Shown one piece after another: positions 11,151-22,279 of a stretch of DNA of 64,000 nucleotides. The translations under genes were made by a program, and so were the position numbers. This DNA is from Ottelia alismoides (lineage: Eukaryota; Streptophyta; Magnoliopsida; Alismatales; Hydrocharitaceae), in NCBI GenBank assembly GCA_037367405.1, contig JAZKJV010008882.1, positions 2,046,001 to 2,110,000 on the forward strand, written 5' to 3'. Below the pieces are notes generated by a model. That model worked only from the letters and a program-made list of their open reading frames with translations. It had not been told where the DNA came from and did no database searches. The first letter of the stretch is position 1. Every line of letters starts with the position of its first letter.

Positions 11151-11613
11151 TGATGCAGAACGGATTTGGCGCGTCGACGGAAATTCAAATAATTTTGAAT
11201 GGTGGAATTTGTGGAGAAAATAGAGGGATTGAGAAGAGAAACACGTCGGATGCGCGAGATTCGAGAAGAAGAACGCGTAGATCGCATGGGAGAGAGAGAG
11301 ACAAGAGAGTGATAAAGATCTCAATTTTTCATTAACCTGAACTAACTAAAAATAATGGGCCCTCATCCCTTTATATAGGAGGGATGAGATTACAAAAATA
11401 GAAAACTAATTTAAATTGATCACTATTTATCCTAAATAGACTCTAACTAATTAACCGACTAAATTTGAAAATCAAATCTATAACTAATTATGGGAGATCA
11501 CAGACGATCTCGTTCATTTAATTAAAGACATGACAACTTAAAAAAGGTAAATAAAATTGACGCCTATAATTAATTAAAAATTCGGCCCTATACTTGGGTT
11601 TCACGCTGGATCA
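11151..11613 (-). repeat. 5' LTR of TRIM-like element
   Basis: This is a direct copy of 9400-9865 with scattered substitutions and a few indels. It is followed on the minus strand by the tRNA-Met primer site, which sets the element's orientation. Confidence 0.9.
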
Positions 11614-11990
11614 ACCATTCTGTTTTGAAGTGAAGATATCGTGCTGAAGTTGTAGAATCTTCGACTTATTTTTCATCGGAGAGTACGCAGCAGCGAGAAT
11701 ATCCTACATAGCTTTTGCAGTAGGCTGACTCAGTATATCGTTAGCTATCTCCATTGACACAGTCTCAGATAGCCATACACGTGCATATGCATCGTATGCC
11801 TCCCATGAGGCATTGACCCCAGTTTTCTCACTTGGCTCCTCCTTCGTGAGGATGTGTTTCTTGCCATTACACTGCCTAGGCCCATGAACTGCATGGCCCA
11901 AAGTTTATAGTTTGTTCCATCCATCTTGACGATGGGTGTTGAACCTTTGAAGGCACCTAGGGATGAAACATCTGCTTTGTTGTCTGACAT
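11614..11990 (-). pseudogene. Copia-1 gag, 5' part
   Basis: The minus-strand start at 11990 gives MSDNKADVSSLGAFKG, then STPIVKMDGTNYKLWAMQFM. This is the usual N-terminus of plant copia gag, with the hallmark NYxLWAMQF. A frameshift near 11880 moves the frame into HILTKEEPSEKTGVNASWEA. It ends at the TRIM boundary 11613, within the DIF-type block, so the zinc knuckle, protease and first part of integrase are missing between here and 9399. Confidence 0.8.
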
Positions 11991-12693
11991 GATTACATCA
12001 ATATTTAAGACTACATCTGCAATTTGTAAGACCTACGTCTACACTGACATATGTGAAGATGGTTGTGGGTATAGACTCATACCACAACCTCTTCCATCCA
12101 TCAGAGTTTCCTTTTTGGTAACTAGGGTGATTCTTAAATTATCAAATCACACCATAAAGACCCAAAGACAACCCTAGCGAGAGATTGAACCCTACGAACT
12201 TGCGAGGGTAGATTTGGCGACCACATGGACGACGGCTTGGGCCCCGGTGGCGGTGGCCTGGACGATGGCAGTGGCCTAGATGATGGTAGTAGCTAGTCAC
12301 AGTGGCGACAACGGTCATCTACGCAGAAGGAGGCAGCGACAGCCGGTCCCGCAGCAGCGACGATGACAACTGCGCGTTGGCGTGGCGGGGGGGGGGGGGG
12401 GCTAGGTGACGACAACAAGCGGGTGGGCAACTTGAGGACGAGAGGGTCTAGGCAAGGTTCTAAATGTCTGTTTTAGTCACCATTTCGATGACCGTCCAAA
12501 ACGGAATTTTGACCGAAATTTCGATCATTTTTTGTATTAGGGGCTCCATATTTCGGTCGAATTTCGATTTCGGCTAGATATTGATATTTGATAGACATTC
12601 GATCGAATTTCGCTGAAATTTGAGGCCATGGGTTTAGGTGGGGTGGGAGTTCTAGGGTACAGGCTCTGGTCTAGGATCATCGTTCTGATACCA
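11991..12693 (-). other. Copia-1 leader between primer site and gag
   Basis: This non-coding leader contains GC-rich low-complexity DNA (GGTGGC/GATGG-type repeats at 12225-12400, poly-G at 12388-12402). A patch of TTTCGAT/GAAATTTCG-type sequence lies at 12470-12630. At its right end CGTTCTGATACCATGCG contains, on the minus strand, the TGGTATCAGAACG primer site. Confidence 0.65.
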
Positions 12694-12842
12694 TGCGAAA
12701 AGATGTGAAGAATGAAAAGTACTTTCGTCATAGTCCTAGAGCTCTCTTATACAGGAGAAAAGCTCATAGGAAAATTACATAAACTAATCCGAAGAAATAA
12801 GAAATTTCAAAATAAAGATAATGAAATGTAAATAGCTCAACA
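12694..12842 (-). repeat. Copia-1 5' LTR
   Basis: The ~149-bp LTR is similar in layout to the copia-2 LTRs: TG start, CTCTCTTATACAGGAGAAAA box, ATTACATAAA, and end TAGCTCAACA. The matching 3' LTR is absent because the element is truncated at 7398. Confidence 0.7.
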
Positions 12843-13149
12843 ACCTATAGTGAATCCTCCTTTTTTGCGAGATCCAACCATGGCTTAACGTGTGTATGGA
12901 GTAGTAGGAACAACAATCCTACTGAGCACGTTGTGGGCCTCCTCTAACACATGTATGGTGACGCTTGTTAGGAGTTGAGTACATGCAAAATGTGGATATA
13001 ATCAAAGGCCAACTATGAATATCCAAGCCATGAGCATATTCATGTATGTCTTCTAGCCTTTACACATGCATGGAGGAAGGTATGGAGTTTTGCGAACATA
13101 TCCTTCAGGGGAACACAATATGTATGGAGGAGATAACCATCCTACTCCA

Positions 13150-13490
13150 TGGGATGGATGGTGTGACAGAACTGAAGAATCTTGCTCTCATTGCATGAGT
13201 ATATAATGGTCAAGATGTCTCATATAGCCTTAGCTATAGGCTGACGCAGAAAGTCGTTGGTGGGTTCTAACGAGAAAATTCTTGTCCACTAGACCTTTAC
13301 ACATGCGTTATCTTACTTCTATGACTTGTTTTCTTCGATTTTATGAGCAAATACTCCTTCTTGACTCTTTCCACTGTGCCCATGAACTGTATGGCCTCTA
13401 GATCATAGTTGGTTCCATAGGATCCATTGACTTTATTGATCCTCGAAGGATGGAATGATATCTGCGTCATGATCTTCCATTGCAGAGAGA
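13150..13490 (-). pseudogene. Separate copia gag relic
   Basis: The minus strand still shows gag-like pieces. The plus-strand text CATGAACTGTATGGCCTCTAGATCATAGTTGGTTCC, read in parts, is the complement of the NYxLxAMQFM block. TGTCTCATATAGCCTTAGCTATAGGCTGACGCAG, read in parts, is the complement of the KAMWDIL block. The frame is heavily broken. It lies just outside the copia-1 LTR, so copia-1 may have landed in an older copia. Confidence 0.5.
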
Positions 13491-16400
13491 CAAAAGAAAT
13501 GAATCGGAAAGAAGATAACTCGGAGAAGATACATATGGTAAGTTTTACCCCACATTTAGATCATCACGAGATTTGCCGGAGCTCACATAACATTGGCTGC
13601 TTTGAGAGCAGCTCCGACAGTGTTGGGAAGCATGCCTGATGCTACGACGACCCCCAGAAGGTGCGCTGCTGGAGAGGCAACGTTGTGTACATAACCTACA
13701 ACTGCATAGGCACTAGATCACGGTGATAATGCCCTTGGGAAATAGCACCATTGGGAACCGACGCTCGTGCTCCTGCTGTCTTGCTGTTGACGAGAGAGGG
13801 AGCAGTTAGGGCTGGGCGTTGTTTGGGTCCACTGAAATAACCCACCCAAACATTTGTAAATGATCTAAATGTAATGGATTTTTTGGGCTTTAGGTTGGAT
13901 TGGATGCAAGCCATAACATTTCTTCGTTTGTGGGTTGACTGATGTGTCTAAGGTTTTCCACCTGACCCACAAAAAACCCAAATTGTAAATTTAGCTGACC
14001 TTGATTTGAATCCCCCCATTCCAACCCATATAAAAACCCTGGATGACAGAGATCTTGTCATCATCGACACCAGCCCCCTTTCATATCCTTAGATGTCATC
14101 TATGATTCTGCCCCCAAATTTGAAGGTGAAACTAATGATAAGAGGAGTAACGATGAATCCTTGTGTCTTGTTTGATCGACGGCTTCCTCTCCCAAAATTC
14201 CTCAACGCCGCTCAGGCTTCACCATTGACACCAGTCCCCCATCGGAACCCTTGTGGTCGTAGCTTGCAGGCTTCTAGTCCCAAATTGCTCGACCATTGGA
14301 AACCCTTGCAGTCACAAGCTTGTAGTTGCAGCCCTACTTGTGGTTGCGGTTGTGGCAAATAAATATGCAGCCGATAGCTACCTGCTGTTGAATCTTCCTT
14401 GTTTCTAGTAACTTTTGATAACATTTGGCTTTTGTGTTTAGTTTTTTTTGGATTTTCTTGCCAATCTGTCAATAAACTTTTTGTGATAAACATGTAGTTT
14501 TGTATGGTTTTTCAATCATTGCCCATGAGTTTAGGATAGATACCAATTTTTTCCCCTCAAATATGAAAACACTTGTGAAAAATCGTCATCTAATAGCTTG
14601 TAGCTGTGAACTGTACTTTATATCTGCTTATGGCTTGGAGAATAGTCCATAAATCACCTGTATAGTTGGCGACTTGGCATACCAATTCTTGGAAGTTTTT
14701 ACAGCTTTATTCTAGATGCTGGCATTTAGGATCTCACCGTTTACACGTTTAGCGCTTCATAGGATATTGAATTCAATAGTAGAATAGCCTACACCAGTAA
14801 GATCGTGAAAAAAGAAAGTCCAATGCATCTTCCAACTCAAGAATCAAATGTGAAAGATCAGTTTTTTTACTTGAAGAAATTAATCCATCCAGTGACTAAT
14901 GCAGATACAGAATCTAAGGTTTTTTGCACTTCTAAATTGACCTTTTTTAGAGTTTTATTTTGACCAATCCGATCGGCCCAAACCAACAACCTGAACAGCT
15001 TTACCTGATTTAATATGGCAGGATCACGGGTGGCCACTTTCTTAACCCAAATCAAATGCAACTTGAATTTATCTCATGACATGATCTCATCCAAACCGAT
15101 CGAATGCCCACCACTAAGAGCAACAATTGCTCCTATGAAAGGAGAATGGTACAGCTCTCTGCACCTGCAAGCGGAGCGGTGCTGGTGGCCGTACTGGGGA
15201 ACATCATTGGTGGATAGAGGCGATGCTGGTGCTGAAGGTGGCGCCCTTAGAAAGGCAGTGTTGGCGCCATCAAGAGAATAGAGATGGATAGGCGGTGGGG
15301 AGAGATGGGGTTAAGGTGGCTCTGATGTCATGCCGTGAGAAAGAAGAAATTATTTTCTATATACTGAAAGGGTACCCCAGCGCTTCTTATATAGGAAGAT
15401 GCTAGGTTTAGAATTTATAGAGGTAGTACCTAATGTAAGCAAAAGACATGAACACCCCGAAGGGTTACAGATATCTCTCTCTATATGAAGGTATCTCTCA
15501 ACGCAAATCGATATCAGAGGCGAAGATCGAGATCCACAGGGGATATCCTGATTGGTAATGTATTAGTGGATGCATGGTAGAGATCTTTTGGGGTTTCGAC
15601 TAGGTTTGATGCAATTATGGAGGGTGAGGTTAGTGCTGGGGATAGCCGGACTATGAGAACATGATTATGAGCGCAGGTTAGGGGATAGAAAATCTAAGGT
15701 TGATTGTCAAGGAATGAGTTAAATGGTGGTCATAGAGTAGCACAACATCGAAGTAATCGAAGATGGTGGTGAAGTAGCCATATTGATGGATGCTCTAGAG
15801 GAAAAGCCAATGTAAGAGATGGCGAGATGAAGATACAACAGCAGCGTGGTCGTCTGATAACATAATAAATTTGTTATTTTTTGTTGCACATATTTCTTGT
15901 TCTTATAGTAGGATTTACAGTAGAAAAAAAGGTTACAAGGATATTGATGTCCAAACAGATTGGGTTTGTTTTTACAGGATAAGGAAGATATTGAAGATTT
16001 TAAACACAACAAACTCTTCATTATCATTTGGTTATTCTCTCTTTTCTTTTCTTCTTTGTAAATCCCAAATAATTGGAATGTAAATTTTTCTATCTTTGTA
16101 AATGTTCTTCGTTTTGTCTCCCAATTAGTATGGGATAATCTCCACTTCTTTGCATTTTACTCTCCATTGCATTGCAGTTTGGTCATCGTCATTTCTCTAC
16201 CCTTTGGTCGTATTTCTTTGTTTTCTGCAAACAGAAGAGTGAGTGACCACATATTAATTTAGTAAGTAATAAATTGGAACTTTTTTTTTGAAGAAGAGTA
16301 ATAAATTAGAACTGAAAGCAGAGATATATAACATTAACTGTATTCTATGAAATTATGAAATACAAATCAAACATTTAATCATTAATTAAATTTGTACTGA

Positions 16401-16709
16401 TCATCAAATACCAAATGATGGTCATACATGTGATTTCATGAAATATATAACTTCTTTTACTAAAAATGCTTTCATATTTCTATATCAACCTTTCCGTGGT
16501 TGGCTTGTGCACATATACTTTGTCTATCTCTTTGATCATCGGTTTTCACACGTGATGTGGTACTCTTTTTTGCTATTTTTCTCTGGTATATCAGGTTTCT
16601 CAAACACGGACTGATTCACAAGAAAGAAATTATGAGCATTTGCATTTAAACGTGTTGCGCACTTGTTTTTCTTCGTCTTGTGACCCTTTGCAATGTAAAT
16701 GACCTGCAG
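13491..16709. other. No supported gene
   Basis: Short open frames here lack recognisable domains or conserved starts. 15340-15560 has an LTR-like flavour (CTTCTTATATAGGAAGATGC, then ACAGATATCTCTCTC), but no partner copy is in the window. The 5' exon of the downstream exostosin gene was looked for here and not found. Confidence 0.5.
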
Positions 16710-17052
16710 AAGCTACCTGGAAATGGAAAAACTCTTCCGAGTGTATATCTACGAGGAAGGTCAACCCCCTCTTTTTCATGACGGTCCATGCAAGAGCACA
16801 TACTCCACTGAAGGCAGATTCATCTACAACATGGAAGCAGATACCCATTTTCGAACTAGAGATCCTGAGAAAGCTCATGCTTTTTTTCTTCCATTCAGTG
16901 TCTCAAAGATGGTAAAATATCAGCGCAAAGATTTTGATATTAGTTCTGTACATATCACAATCAGAGACTACATACATGTCATCGGAGAAAGACATCCATT
17001 TTGGAATAGAAGCCTGGGAGCAGATCATTTCATGATCTCATGCCATGATTGG
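16710..17052 (+). CDS. Exostosin-family glycosyltransferase (GT47), internal exon
   Basis: This exon encodes about 114 residues from SYLEMEKLFRVYIYEEG to the invariant CHDW. The canonical plant exostosin blocks are present: GRFIYNMEADTHF, RTRDPEKAHAFFLPFSVSKM and GADHFMISCHDW. These enzymes are Golgi type II membrane proteins that add sugars to cell-wall or arabinogalactan-type glycans; the exact substrate of this member cannot be told. The exon starts after a splice acceptor (CTGCAG at 16704-16709) and ends at a GTAAGA donor at 17053. The N-terminal exon, with the cytoplasmic tail, membrane anchor and stem, is not visible upstream. Confidence 0.88.
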
Positions 17053-17161
17053 GTAAGAGGCTTAATTCTTGTTATTCAATTTCCAATTTTGTGGTGCTTC
17101 CAAAATATTCACGAGCTATATGTGTGCTTCTGGCGGATTCAATGGATGCTTCAACCTATAG
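17053..17161 (+). other. Exostosin intron (109 bp)
   Basis: The intron begins GTAAGAGG and ends CCTATAG. Removing it joins CHDW to GPKATAAYSHLF in frame, which matches the usual HDWGP block of the family. Confidence 0.85.
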
Positions 17162-17830
17162 GGGCCAAAAGCAACTGCTGCATATTCCCATTTGTTTACA
17201 AACTCCATTCGTGTCTTATGCAATGCAAACACTTCAGAAGGATTTGACCCTTCCAAGGATGTATCCTTGCCAGAAATGAATCTCAGGACAGACAAAACAG
17301 CTGATATAATTGGATGGTCATCACCATCAAACAGATCACATCTTGCATTTTTTGCTGGAAGGTTGCATGGAAATATCAGAGAGATTCTACTGAAGCACTG
17401 GGTAGGCAAGGATGAGGATATTCTAATATACCAGCATCTCCCAGCTGGTATCTCATACTACAACATGATGAACAGCAGTAAATTCTGCATATGCCCAAGT
17501 GGATTTGAGGTTGCGAGCCCAAGAATCGTTGAAGCCATCTACTTAGGATGCGTACCTGTGATTATATCTAACAACTATATCTTGCCATTCTCTGATGTCT
17601 TGAATTGGGGAGCATTCTCAGTTCTGGTCACTGTCACAGAGATTCCAAACCTCAAGAACATCTTGATGAGTATAACACCCTCTCGATATGAGTCGATGCG
17701 GAGTATGCTGAAGGTTGTGCAAAGGCATTTTGCTGTGAGAACTCCTCCACAGAGATTTGATATGTTTCACATGGTGCTTCATTCTATTTGGCTTAGGAGG
17801 TTGAATGTGCATGTTGTTGGGCGCCATTAA
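17162..17830 (+). CDS. Exostosin-family glycosyltransferase (GT47), last exon
   Basis: The 222-residue exon, open to a TAA at 17828-17830, contains the C-terminal half of the exostosin domain: NSIRVLCNANTSEGFDPSKD, LAFFAGRLHGNIREILLKHW, SSKFCICPSGFEVASPRI, EAIYLGCVPVIISNNY and PFSDVLNWGAFSV. It ends with the family-typical IWLRRLNVHV tail. The glutamate of the nucleotide-sugar-binding segment (VEAIYLGCVPV) is kept and no stop or frameshift is seen. The two visible exons give about 336 residues, against roughly 450-530 for full-length members, so the protein as seen lacks its N-terminal third. Copia-2 begins 600 bp after the stop. The gene may be functional if the first exon lies further left beyond the transposon cluster. 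Confidence 0.9.
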   Translation, partial: GPKATAAYSHLFTNSIRVLCNANTSEGFDPSKDVSLPEMNLRTDKTADIIGWSSPSNRSHLAFFAGRLHGNIREILLKHWVGKDEDILIYQHLPAGISYYNMMNSSKFCICPSGFEVASPRIVEAIYLGCVPVIISNNYILPFSDVLNWGAFSVLVTVTEIPNLKNILMSITPSRYESMRSMLKVVQRHFAVRTPPQRFDMFHMVLHSIWLRRLNVHVVGRH

Positions 17831-18429
17831 AGTTTGTGGAGTTGTGGGAAGCTCATAAAACCAGTATCATGATAATATTGATAAGAGAAGGGATTTCTTG
17901 CTATTTGTGCGGCGTCCTTCAACATTTTTTAACAGATATATATGTGCTGGAGGGTCCTAACACGATCAGGACAAGATAGATCTTGACTCAGGTTATGTAA
18001 AATACCTACTGCAGCCATGGTATCAGAAAGAATTCGATCACCCTTTTTTAAAAAATAACATTTTCATAAATATCAGTTGTTTTCCAAGGAATGTAATGTT
18101 GTAATTATTTTGGGATTCTAAAGTAAATGCTTTGACTATTCTTGCAATGGCACGCATACTCTACATTTTTTTACTACTACATAGGTACCATTGTAAACAT
18201 GTTCTATATGCCCTTCCTATACATGTGATTTCTTCTTTTGCTATCTTCTTCACTTCGCATCCCCTTTCGCACCCCGATACTTCTCGTCCCTTTCAGATGA
18301 GGGTTTGATCAATATATTTAAGGTTCGCGAAATTGTAGTGAAATTAGGATTTGTTTACACTTGTGTACCTCTGAGATTTTGCAATTACAACTATTCCTTT
18401 TGTTTTTTTGCAATAGACTTATCATCCTA
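17831..18429 (+). other. Exostosin 3' flank
   Basis: AT-rich non-coding DNA between the exostosin stop and the copia-2 LTR. It probably holds the 3' UTR. No second gene is seen. Confidence 0.5.
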
Positions 18430-18572
18430 TGTTGGGAGAAATAAAGTGAATCCGATAGAAGAGACCCTAGGATTCTCTTATATAGGAGAAAGCCCTGGGT
18501 TAATTAAATGAGACATACATAAAGAAAATAGAAATAAGAAAAATAATAATGCGAGATACAAATATCTCAACA
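18430..18572 (-). repeat. Copia-2 3' LTR
   Basis: The plus-strand text begins TGTTGGGAGAAATAAAG and ends CAAATATCTCAACA. It contains TTCTCTTATATAGGAGAAAG, a TATA-like box. Confidence 0.9.
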
Positions 18573-18588
18573 TTCCCCCTCAAGCTAG
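18573..18588 (-). promoter_or_regulatory. Copia-2 polypurine tract
   Basis: On the minus strand AGCTTGAGGGGGAA lies directly before the 3' LTR. It is the standard plus-strand primer of plant copia elements. Confidence 0.85.
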
Positions 18589-18730
18589 GGCATATATATC
18601 TATCATGCTCAGCTTGGAACAACACTTCTGAAATGGACCTTTAACAAGGGCCTTGGTGAAAATATCTGTAGTCTGATCTCTATTAGCAACATGGGAGGTG
18701 GATATGAGACCTTTTTGGATCATATCTTTA

Positions 18731-19098
18731 GTGGCCGTTCGGTTAGCGGGTTATCCCGGGGTGGATAACCCGTTTTTTTGGGAGTGTGTTTGGTTGGTGG
18801 GTTAAGGGTTGGGAGGGTTTGTGTGATGTGATTGTATTGGAATTTGAAAAAGTAGGTAGTTATTATGGTATGATTGTATTGAAATTTGAAAAAGTGGGTG
18901 GTTGTTGTGATGTGATTGTATTGAAGTTTGGAATAGTGAGTAGAAGTTGAGTATTTTATGATTTGTAGATGATATGATGGTATAATATATATATTTTTTT
19001 TGATGGGAAGGGAGTGGGTCCCACTAGTGGGTTAGAAGGGAGGGTTTTGGGGGGTCACCCACCCAAAGTGGGGGGTAACCCCCCAACCGAACATGGCC
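18731..19098. mobile_element. Tourist-like (PIF/Harbinger-type) MITE inside copia-2
   Basis: A 368-bp insertion is flanked by TTA on both sides (18728-18730, 19099-19101). The termini are inverted: GTGGCCGTTCGGTT at left and AACCGAACATGGCC at right. TTA duplication plus GGCC..TTCGG termini fit PIF/Harbinger (Tourist) MITEs. Joining the flanks restores the reading of the copia RNase H region seen in copia-3, which confirms an insertion. The interior has a 42-bp tandem repeat, three copies, at about 18824-18949. There is no ORF. Confidence 0.85.
18824..18949. repeat. 42-bp tandem repeat, three units, in the MITE
   Basis: The motif GATTGTATTGRAATTTGRAA recurs with an exact 42-base period (anchors at 18830, 18872 and 18914). 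The units differ from each other by several substitutions. Confidence 0.8.
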
Positions 19099-19101
19099 TT
19101 A

Positions 19102-20539
19102 GTGTAATGGCAATCCACCTCTATATGCTTGGTTCATTCATGAAATACAAGATTATTGGCAATAAATAGAGCTGCTTGATTGCCACATAAAAGATGCATA
19201 GGAAGAGAAACCTCAACAACAAGATCAGTCAACACAGATCTATTGCACTTCCTTGTGCCATGGCCCTTTACTCAGATTCTACGCTAGATCTAGCAAGCAC
19301 TATTTGCTTCTTGCTCTTCCATGATACGAGCGAGCTCCCAACAAAAATAGCGAAGCCGGAAGTAGACTTCTTGTCTCTTGGACAACCTACATAATCTGCA
19401 TCTGCACAAGCTGTCACCTAAAGAGATTTATCTCTGCTGAATATAAGAGCAGATCCAGGTGACGTCTTCAAATATCTCAAAATCATATAAACTGCATCCA
19501 TACGAACTTTCCTGGGCTGCTCCATGAACTGGCTAACCTTGCTCACAACAAAAGACATATCTAGTCTGGTGATAGCTGCATATAGGAGCTTCCTAATAAG
19601 GTCTCTATATCTCCTCTTATCTGCCTCCTCAATGTCATCATCATATAATTTCATACTCGGATCCATAGGGGTAGTAGCTCGCTTGCACCCTGACATACTT
19701 GTCTCTAAAAGAAGACCCGTCACAAACTTCCTTTGGGTCATCACAAGACCATGCTGGTTCCTGGTGAACTCTAATCCAATGAAGTATCGAAGATTGCCAA
19801 GGTCCTTAGTCACAAAATGTTGACCTAAGAACTCCTTGGAAGCCTGAATGCCCCACTCATCATCCCCTATGACAATAATGTCATCCACATAGACAACAAT
19901 AGTAATAGTACCTCTCTCTGCCCTTTGGAAAAAAAGTGAGTGATCTGCAGTAGACCGCACAAACCCATGTTGCTCTATCAACTCCGATAGCTTCTGGTAC
20001 CAAGCTCTTGGACTCTACTTCAGGCCATAAATCTCTTTATGGATCCTACACACCTGTTGAGACTCCCCCTCAGTATCAAATCCTGGTGGCTGCTGCATAT
20101 ATACCTCCTCCAATAGATCATCATATAAAAATGCATTCACATCAAGTTGGTAAAGAGACCAGTCTCGTGAAACATCAACTGATAAAAGAATGCGAAGCGT
20201 CAAGTATCTGGCTACTGGAGAAAAGGTATCCTTATAATCCACTCCATAAGTTTGGGTGAACCCACGTGCCACAAGCCTCACCTTGTAGCGATCCACACTA
20301 CCATCTTCCCGTTGCTTCACTGTAAAGATACATTTGCATCCCACAACAAAGACACCTGGAGGAGTCATGTGACTGCAAAGTGGCCATTTCCTCCTCCATG
20401 GCAAGTCACCACCTACTGTCTTGTATGGCCTCCTAATAGGTACGTGGGATAGTAACAGCTGAGAGTCCCACAACAAACCTCCTATACTTTTCTGAAAGAT
20501 AGTCCAAAGAAACATGCGCAACGAGAGGATACACGACAC
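19102..20539 (-). pseudogene. Copia-2 reverse transcriptase and RNase H
   Basis: An open stretch at 19981-19418 holds TADHSLFFQRAERGTITIVV, the catalytic YVDDIIV, KDLGNLRYFIGLEF, and QFMEQPRKVRMDAV with LRYLKTSPGS. The upstream piece 20539-20015 holds [34 protein letters not shown] and [14 protein letters not shown], the fingers/palm start. The pieces are separated by a stop near 20013 (within the GLKxSPRAW block). RNase H (19102-19420) is degenerate and lies next to the MITE insertion. The YVDD catalytic pair is intact, but the frame is not continuous. Confidence 0.85.
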
Positions 20540-21859
20540 ATTGGCGAAGTGGCTTCCTCAAGGCACTAGGTATATCCAGTTCATCAACCTCTCTGTTTTC
20601 CGAGGTCAACTCCCTCGATGCAGTGTCTTGTGGAACATTCAAATATCCAGTGCTGTCCGTAGAAATGATGTGCTCATTACATACTGAGGCATGCTGGATG
20701 ATGGGGAAGGCGTATGAGCAGAGGGGAAGTAGAAGACATGCAAATGTAAAATCGTGGTAGGAACTGCGTCTAGGTAGGAGTAGGTGGAGGTGGTGGAGAT
20801 GGAGATGACTGAGGCTTAACATGGGGTGCATATGGTAGAGATAAAGAAGGTGGAGGAACAACAACATCCTCACCATTTTAATCATTAGACAACCTATCAC
20901 ATGTAGGAGAAAAGTATATAATAGACTACAAAAATGTGACATTATCACTAACATAATACTTTCACCTACATGATCAAAACAATGATACCCTTTTTGGGTA
21001 CGAAAATAACAAACAAAGACACACTTGATAGCTCTAGGTCGGAGCTTATCAAGGCTGAGAGTAAAATTGTGGACAAAGGCCACCGACCCAAAAACTCTAG
21101 GAGTAAGGGAGAACATGCCCTTCTCAGGAAACACAATCAAGAATGGAACCTTTTCTCCAAGAACCGTAGAAGGCATGCGGTTCACCAAGTAACAAGCAGT
21201 GAGAACAATATCCTCCCAAAAAGAATGAGGAGCTTGACTCTGAATCAGAAGCGTCCTCGTGACATCCAGAAGATGACGGTGTTTACGTTTAGCCACACCA
21301 TTCTGTTGTGAAGTATAAGCACAGGAGGTCTGATGAACAATACCAAGAGATTGGAGAAATGCATATAAATGTAAGGTAGAAAACTCCAAGGCATTGTCCG
21401 CACAAATAAATGTCATACTAGTAGAAAATATGTTTTTGACTTCAATAAGAAAAGATTTAATGATAGCACCTGCTTTAGACTTATGTTTTAACAAGAACAC
21501 TCAAGATAATCTAGAAACATCATCCATGGCAACCTTATAAAAACGGTATCGCTGATGATCGAGAACACGGCTAGGACCCAAAATGTCAAAATGAAACAAC
21601 TCAAAAGACTGACTACTACGACAGCTTTGACGACTCGGAAAAGATGAACGATGGTGCTTTCCAAGCTGATAGGCTTCACAATCCAAGGCAGCACGAGTAG
21701 AGATCTGAGGTAGAACATGGCACATCTTTTGAAGAGGAAGGTATCCAAAGCAAAGATGCCACATGAAAGGAGAGACAGATCCTGAAGTAATAGTAGCAAC
21801 TCCAACATATGGTGGTAGGGAAAGCTTGTATAGACCTCTCTACTCACGGCCACATCCAA
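20540..21859 (-). pseudogene. Copia-2 integrase and GAG-pre-integrase region
   Basis: A long minus-strand frame from 21500 contains the core DxD/E-type region: FICADNALEF (second catalytic Asp), GIVHQTSCAYTSQQNGVA, KRKHRHLLDVTRTLLIQSQA (catalytic Glu of other copies replaced by Lys), LTACYLVNRMPSTVLGEKVP and the C-terminal DKLRPRAIKCVFVCY. The 5' part (21859-21488) has the HxxxH..CxxC zinc-binding region in shifted frames (WHLCFGYLPLQKMCHVLPQI; CEAYQLGKHHRS). Frame changes near 21490 and after 20970 disable it. Confidence 0.85.
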
Positions 21860-22279
21860 TCATCCTGGCCATGAGTATGTCCTGAAACACAAGAGAAGAG
21901 GGATTAAATATGGCACAACAATGTAAATCTTTTGTAATTTGACTAATAGACAAAAATCCATATGAAATTCTGGAGCATATAAAACATTCTGCAGATGCAT
22001 AGAAGGAGCTAGAACAATCTCCCCCTGATCAACAATGGGTAGATGGACCCCATTAGCAATCACCAGGGTTCTAACAGGTGGGATAGACTTGTAAGAATTG
22101 AACTGTGTCTGATCGCCACACATATGATGTGATGCTCCAGAGTTTATAATCCAGTCTGTCAAATCCGAACTGCTACAACTAGTAAACACATAAACCATAC
22201 TTGATGAACTAGATGAAGCTCTGGCATTAGCTGCTACATCTAAAGAATCTGCAGCTAAAGTGGTAGGTGCACTCATCAT
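21860..22279 (-). pseudogene. Copia-2 aspartic protease region
   Basis: The block DWIINSGASHHMCGDQTQF corresponds to the copia protease active site, normally D-SGA(T/S)HH. The catalytic Asp is replaced by Asn, so this copy should be catalytically dead. IANGVHLPIVDQGEIVL and LQNVLYAPEF follow as in copia-3. Confidence 0.8.

Larger units (their letters stand above)
9400..11613 (-). mobile_element. Non-autonomous LTR element (TRIM/LARD-like), 2.2 kb
   Basis: Two direct repeats of 466 and 463 bp (9400-9865, 11151-11613) flank a 1.29-kb interior. On the minus strand the 5' LTR (TGATCCAGCG...CTGCATCA) is followed at once by a tRNA-Met primer site. The 3' LTR is preceded by a purine-rich AAAAGCGGAGGAGAGT tract. 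No polymerase domains are present, so it would need proteins supplied in trans. The flanking five bases (AAATC at left, ACCAT at right) do not match, and the copia-1 sequence on the two sides is not contiguous (integrase at left, gag at right). Confidence 0.9.

Noticed and set aside
14093..14362. 89-codon plus-strand frame ending in a Cys-rich tail
   Set aside because: The Cys-rich end comes from a short GGTTGCGGTTG-type repeat, and no family pattern fits.
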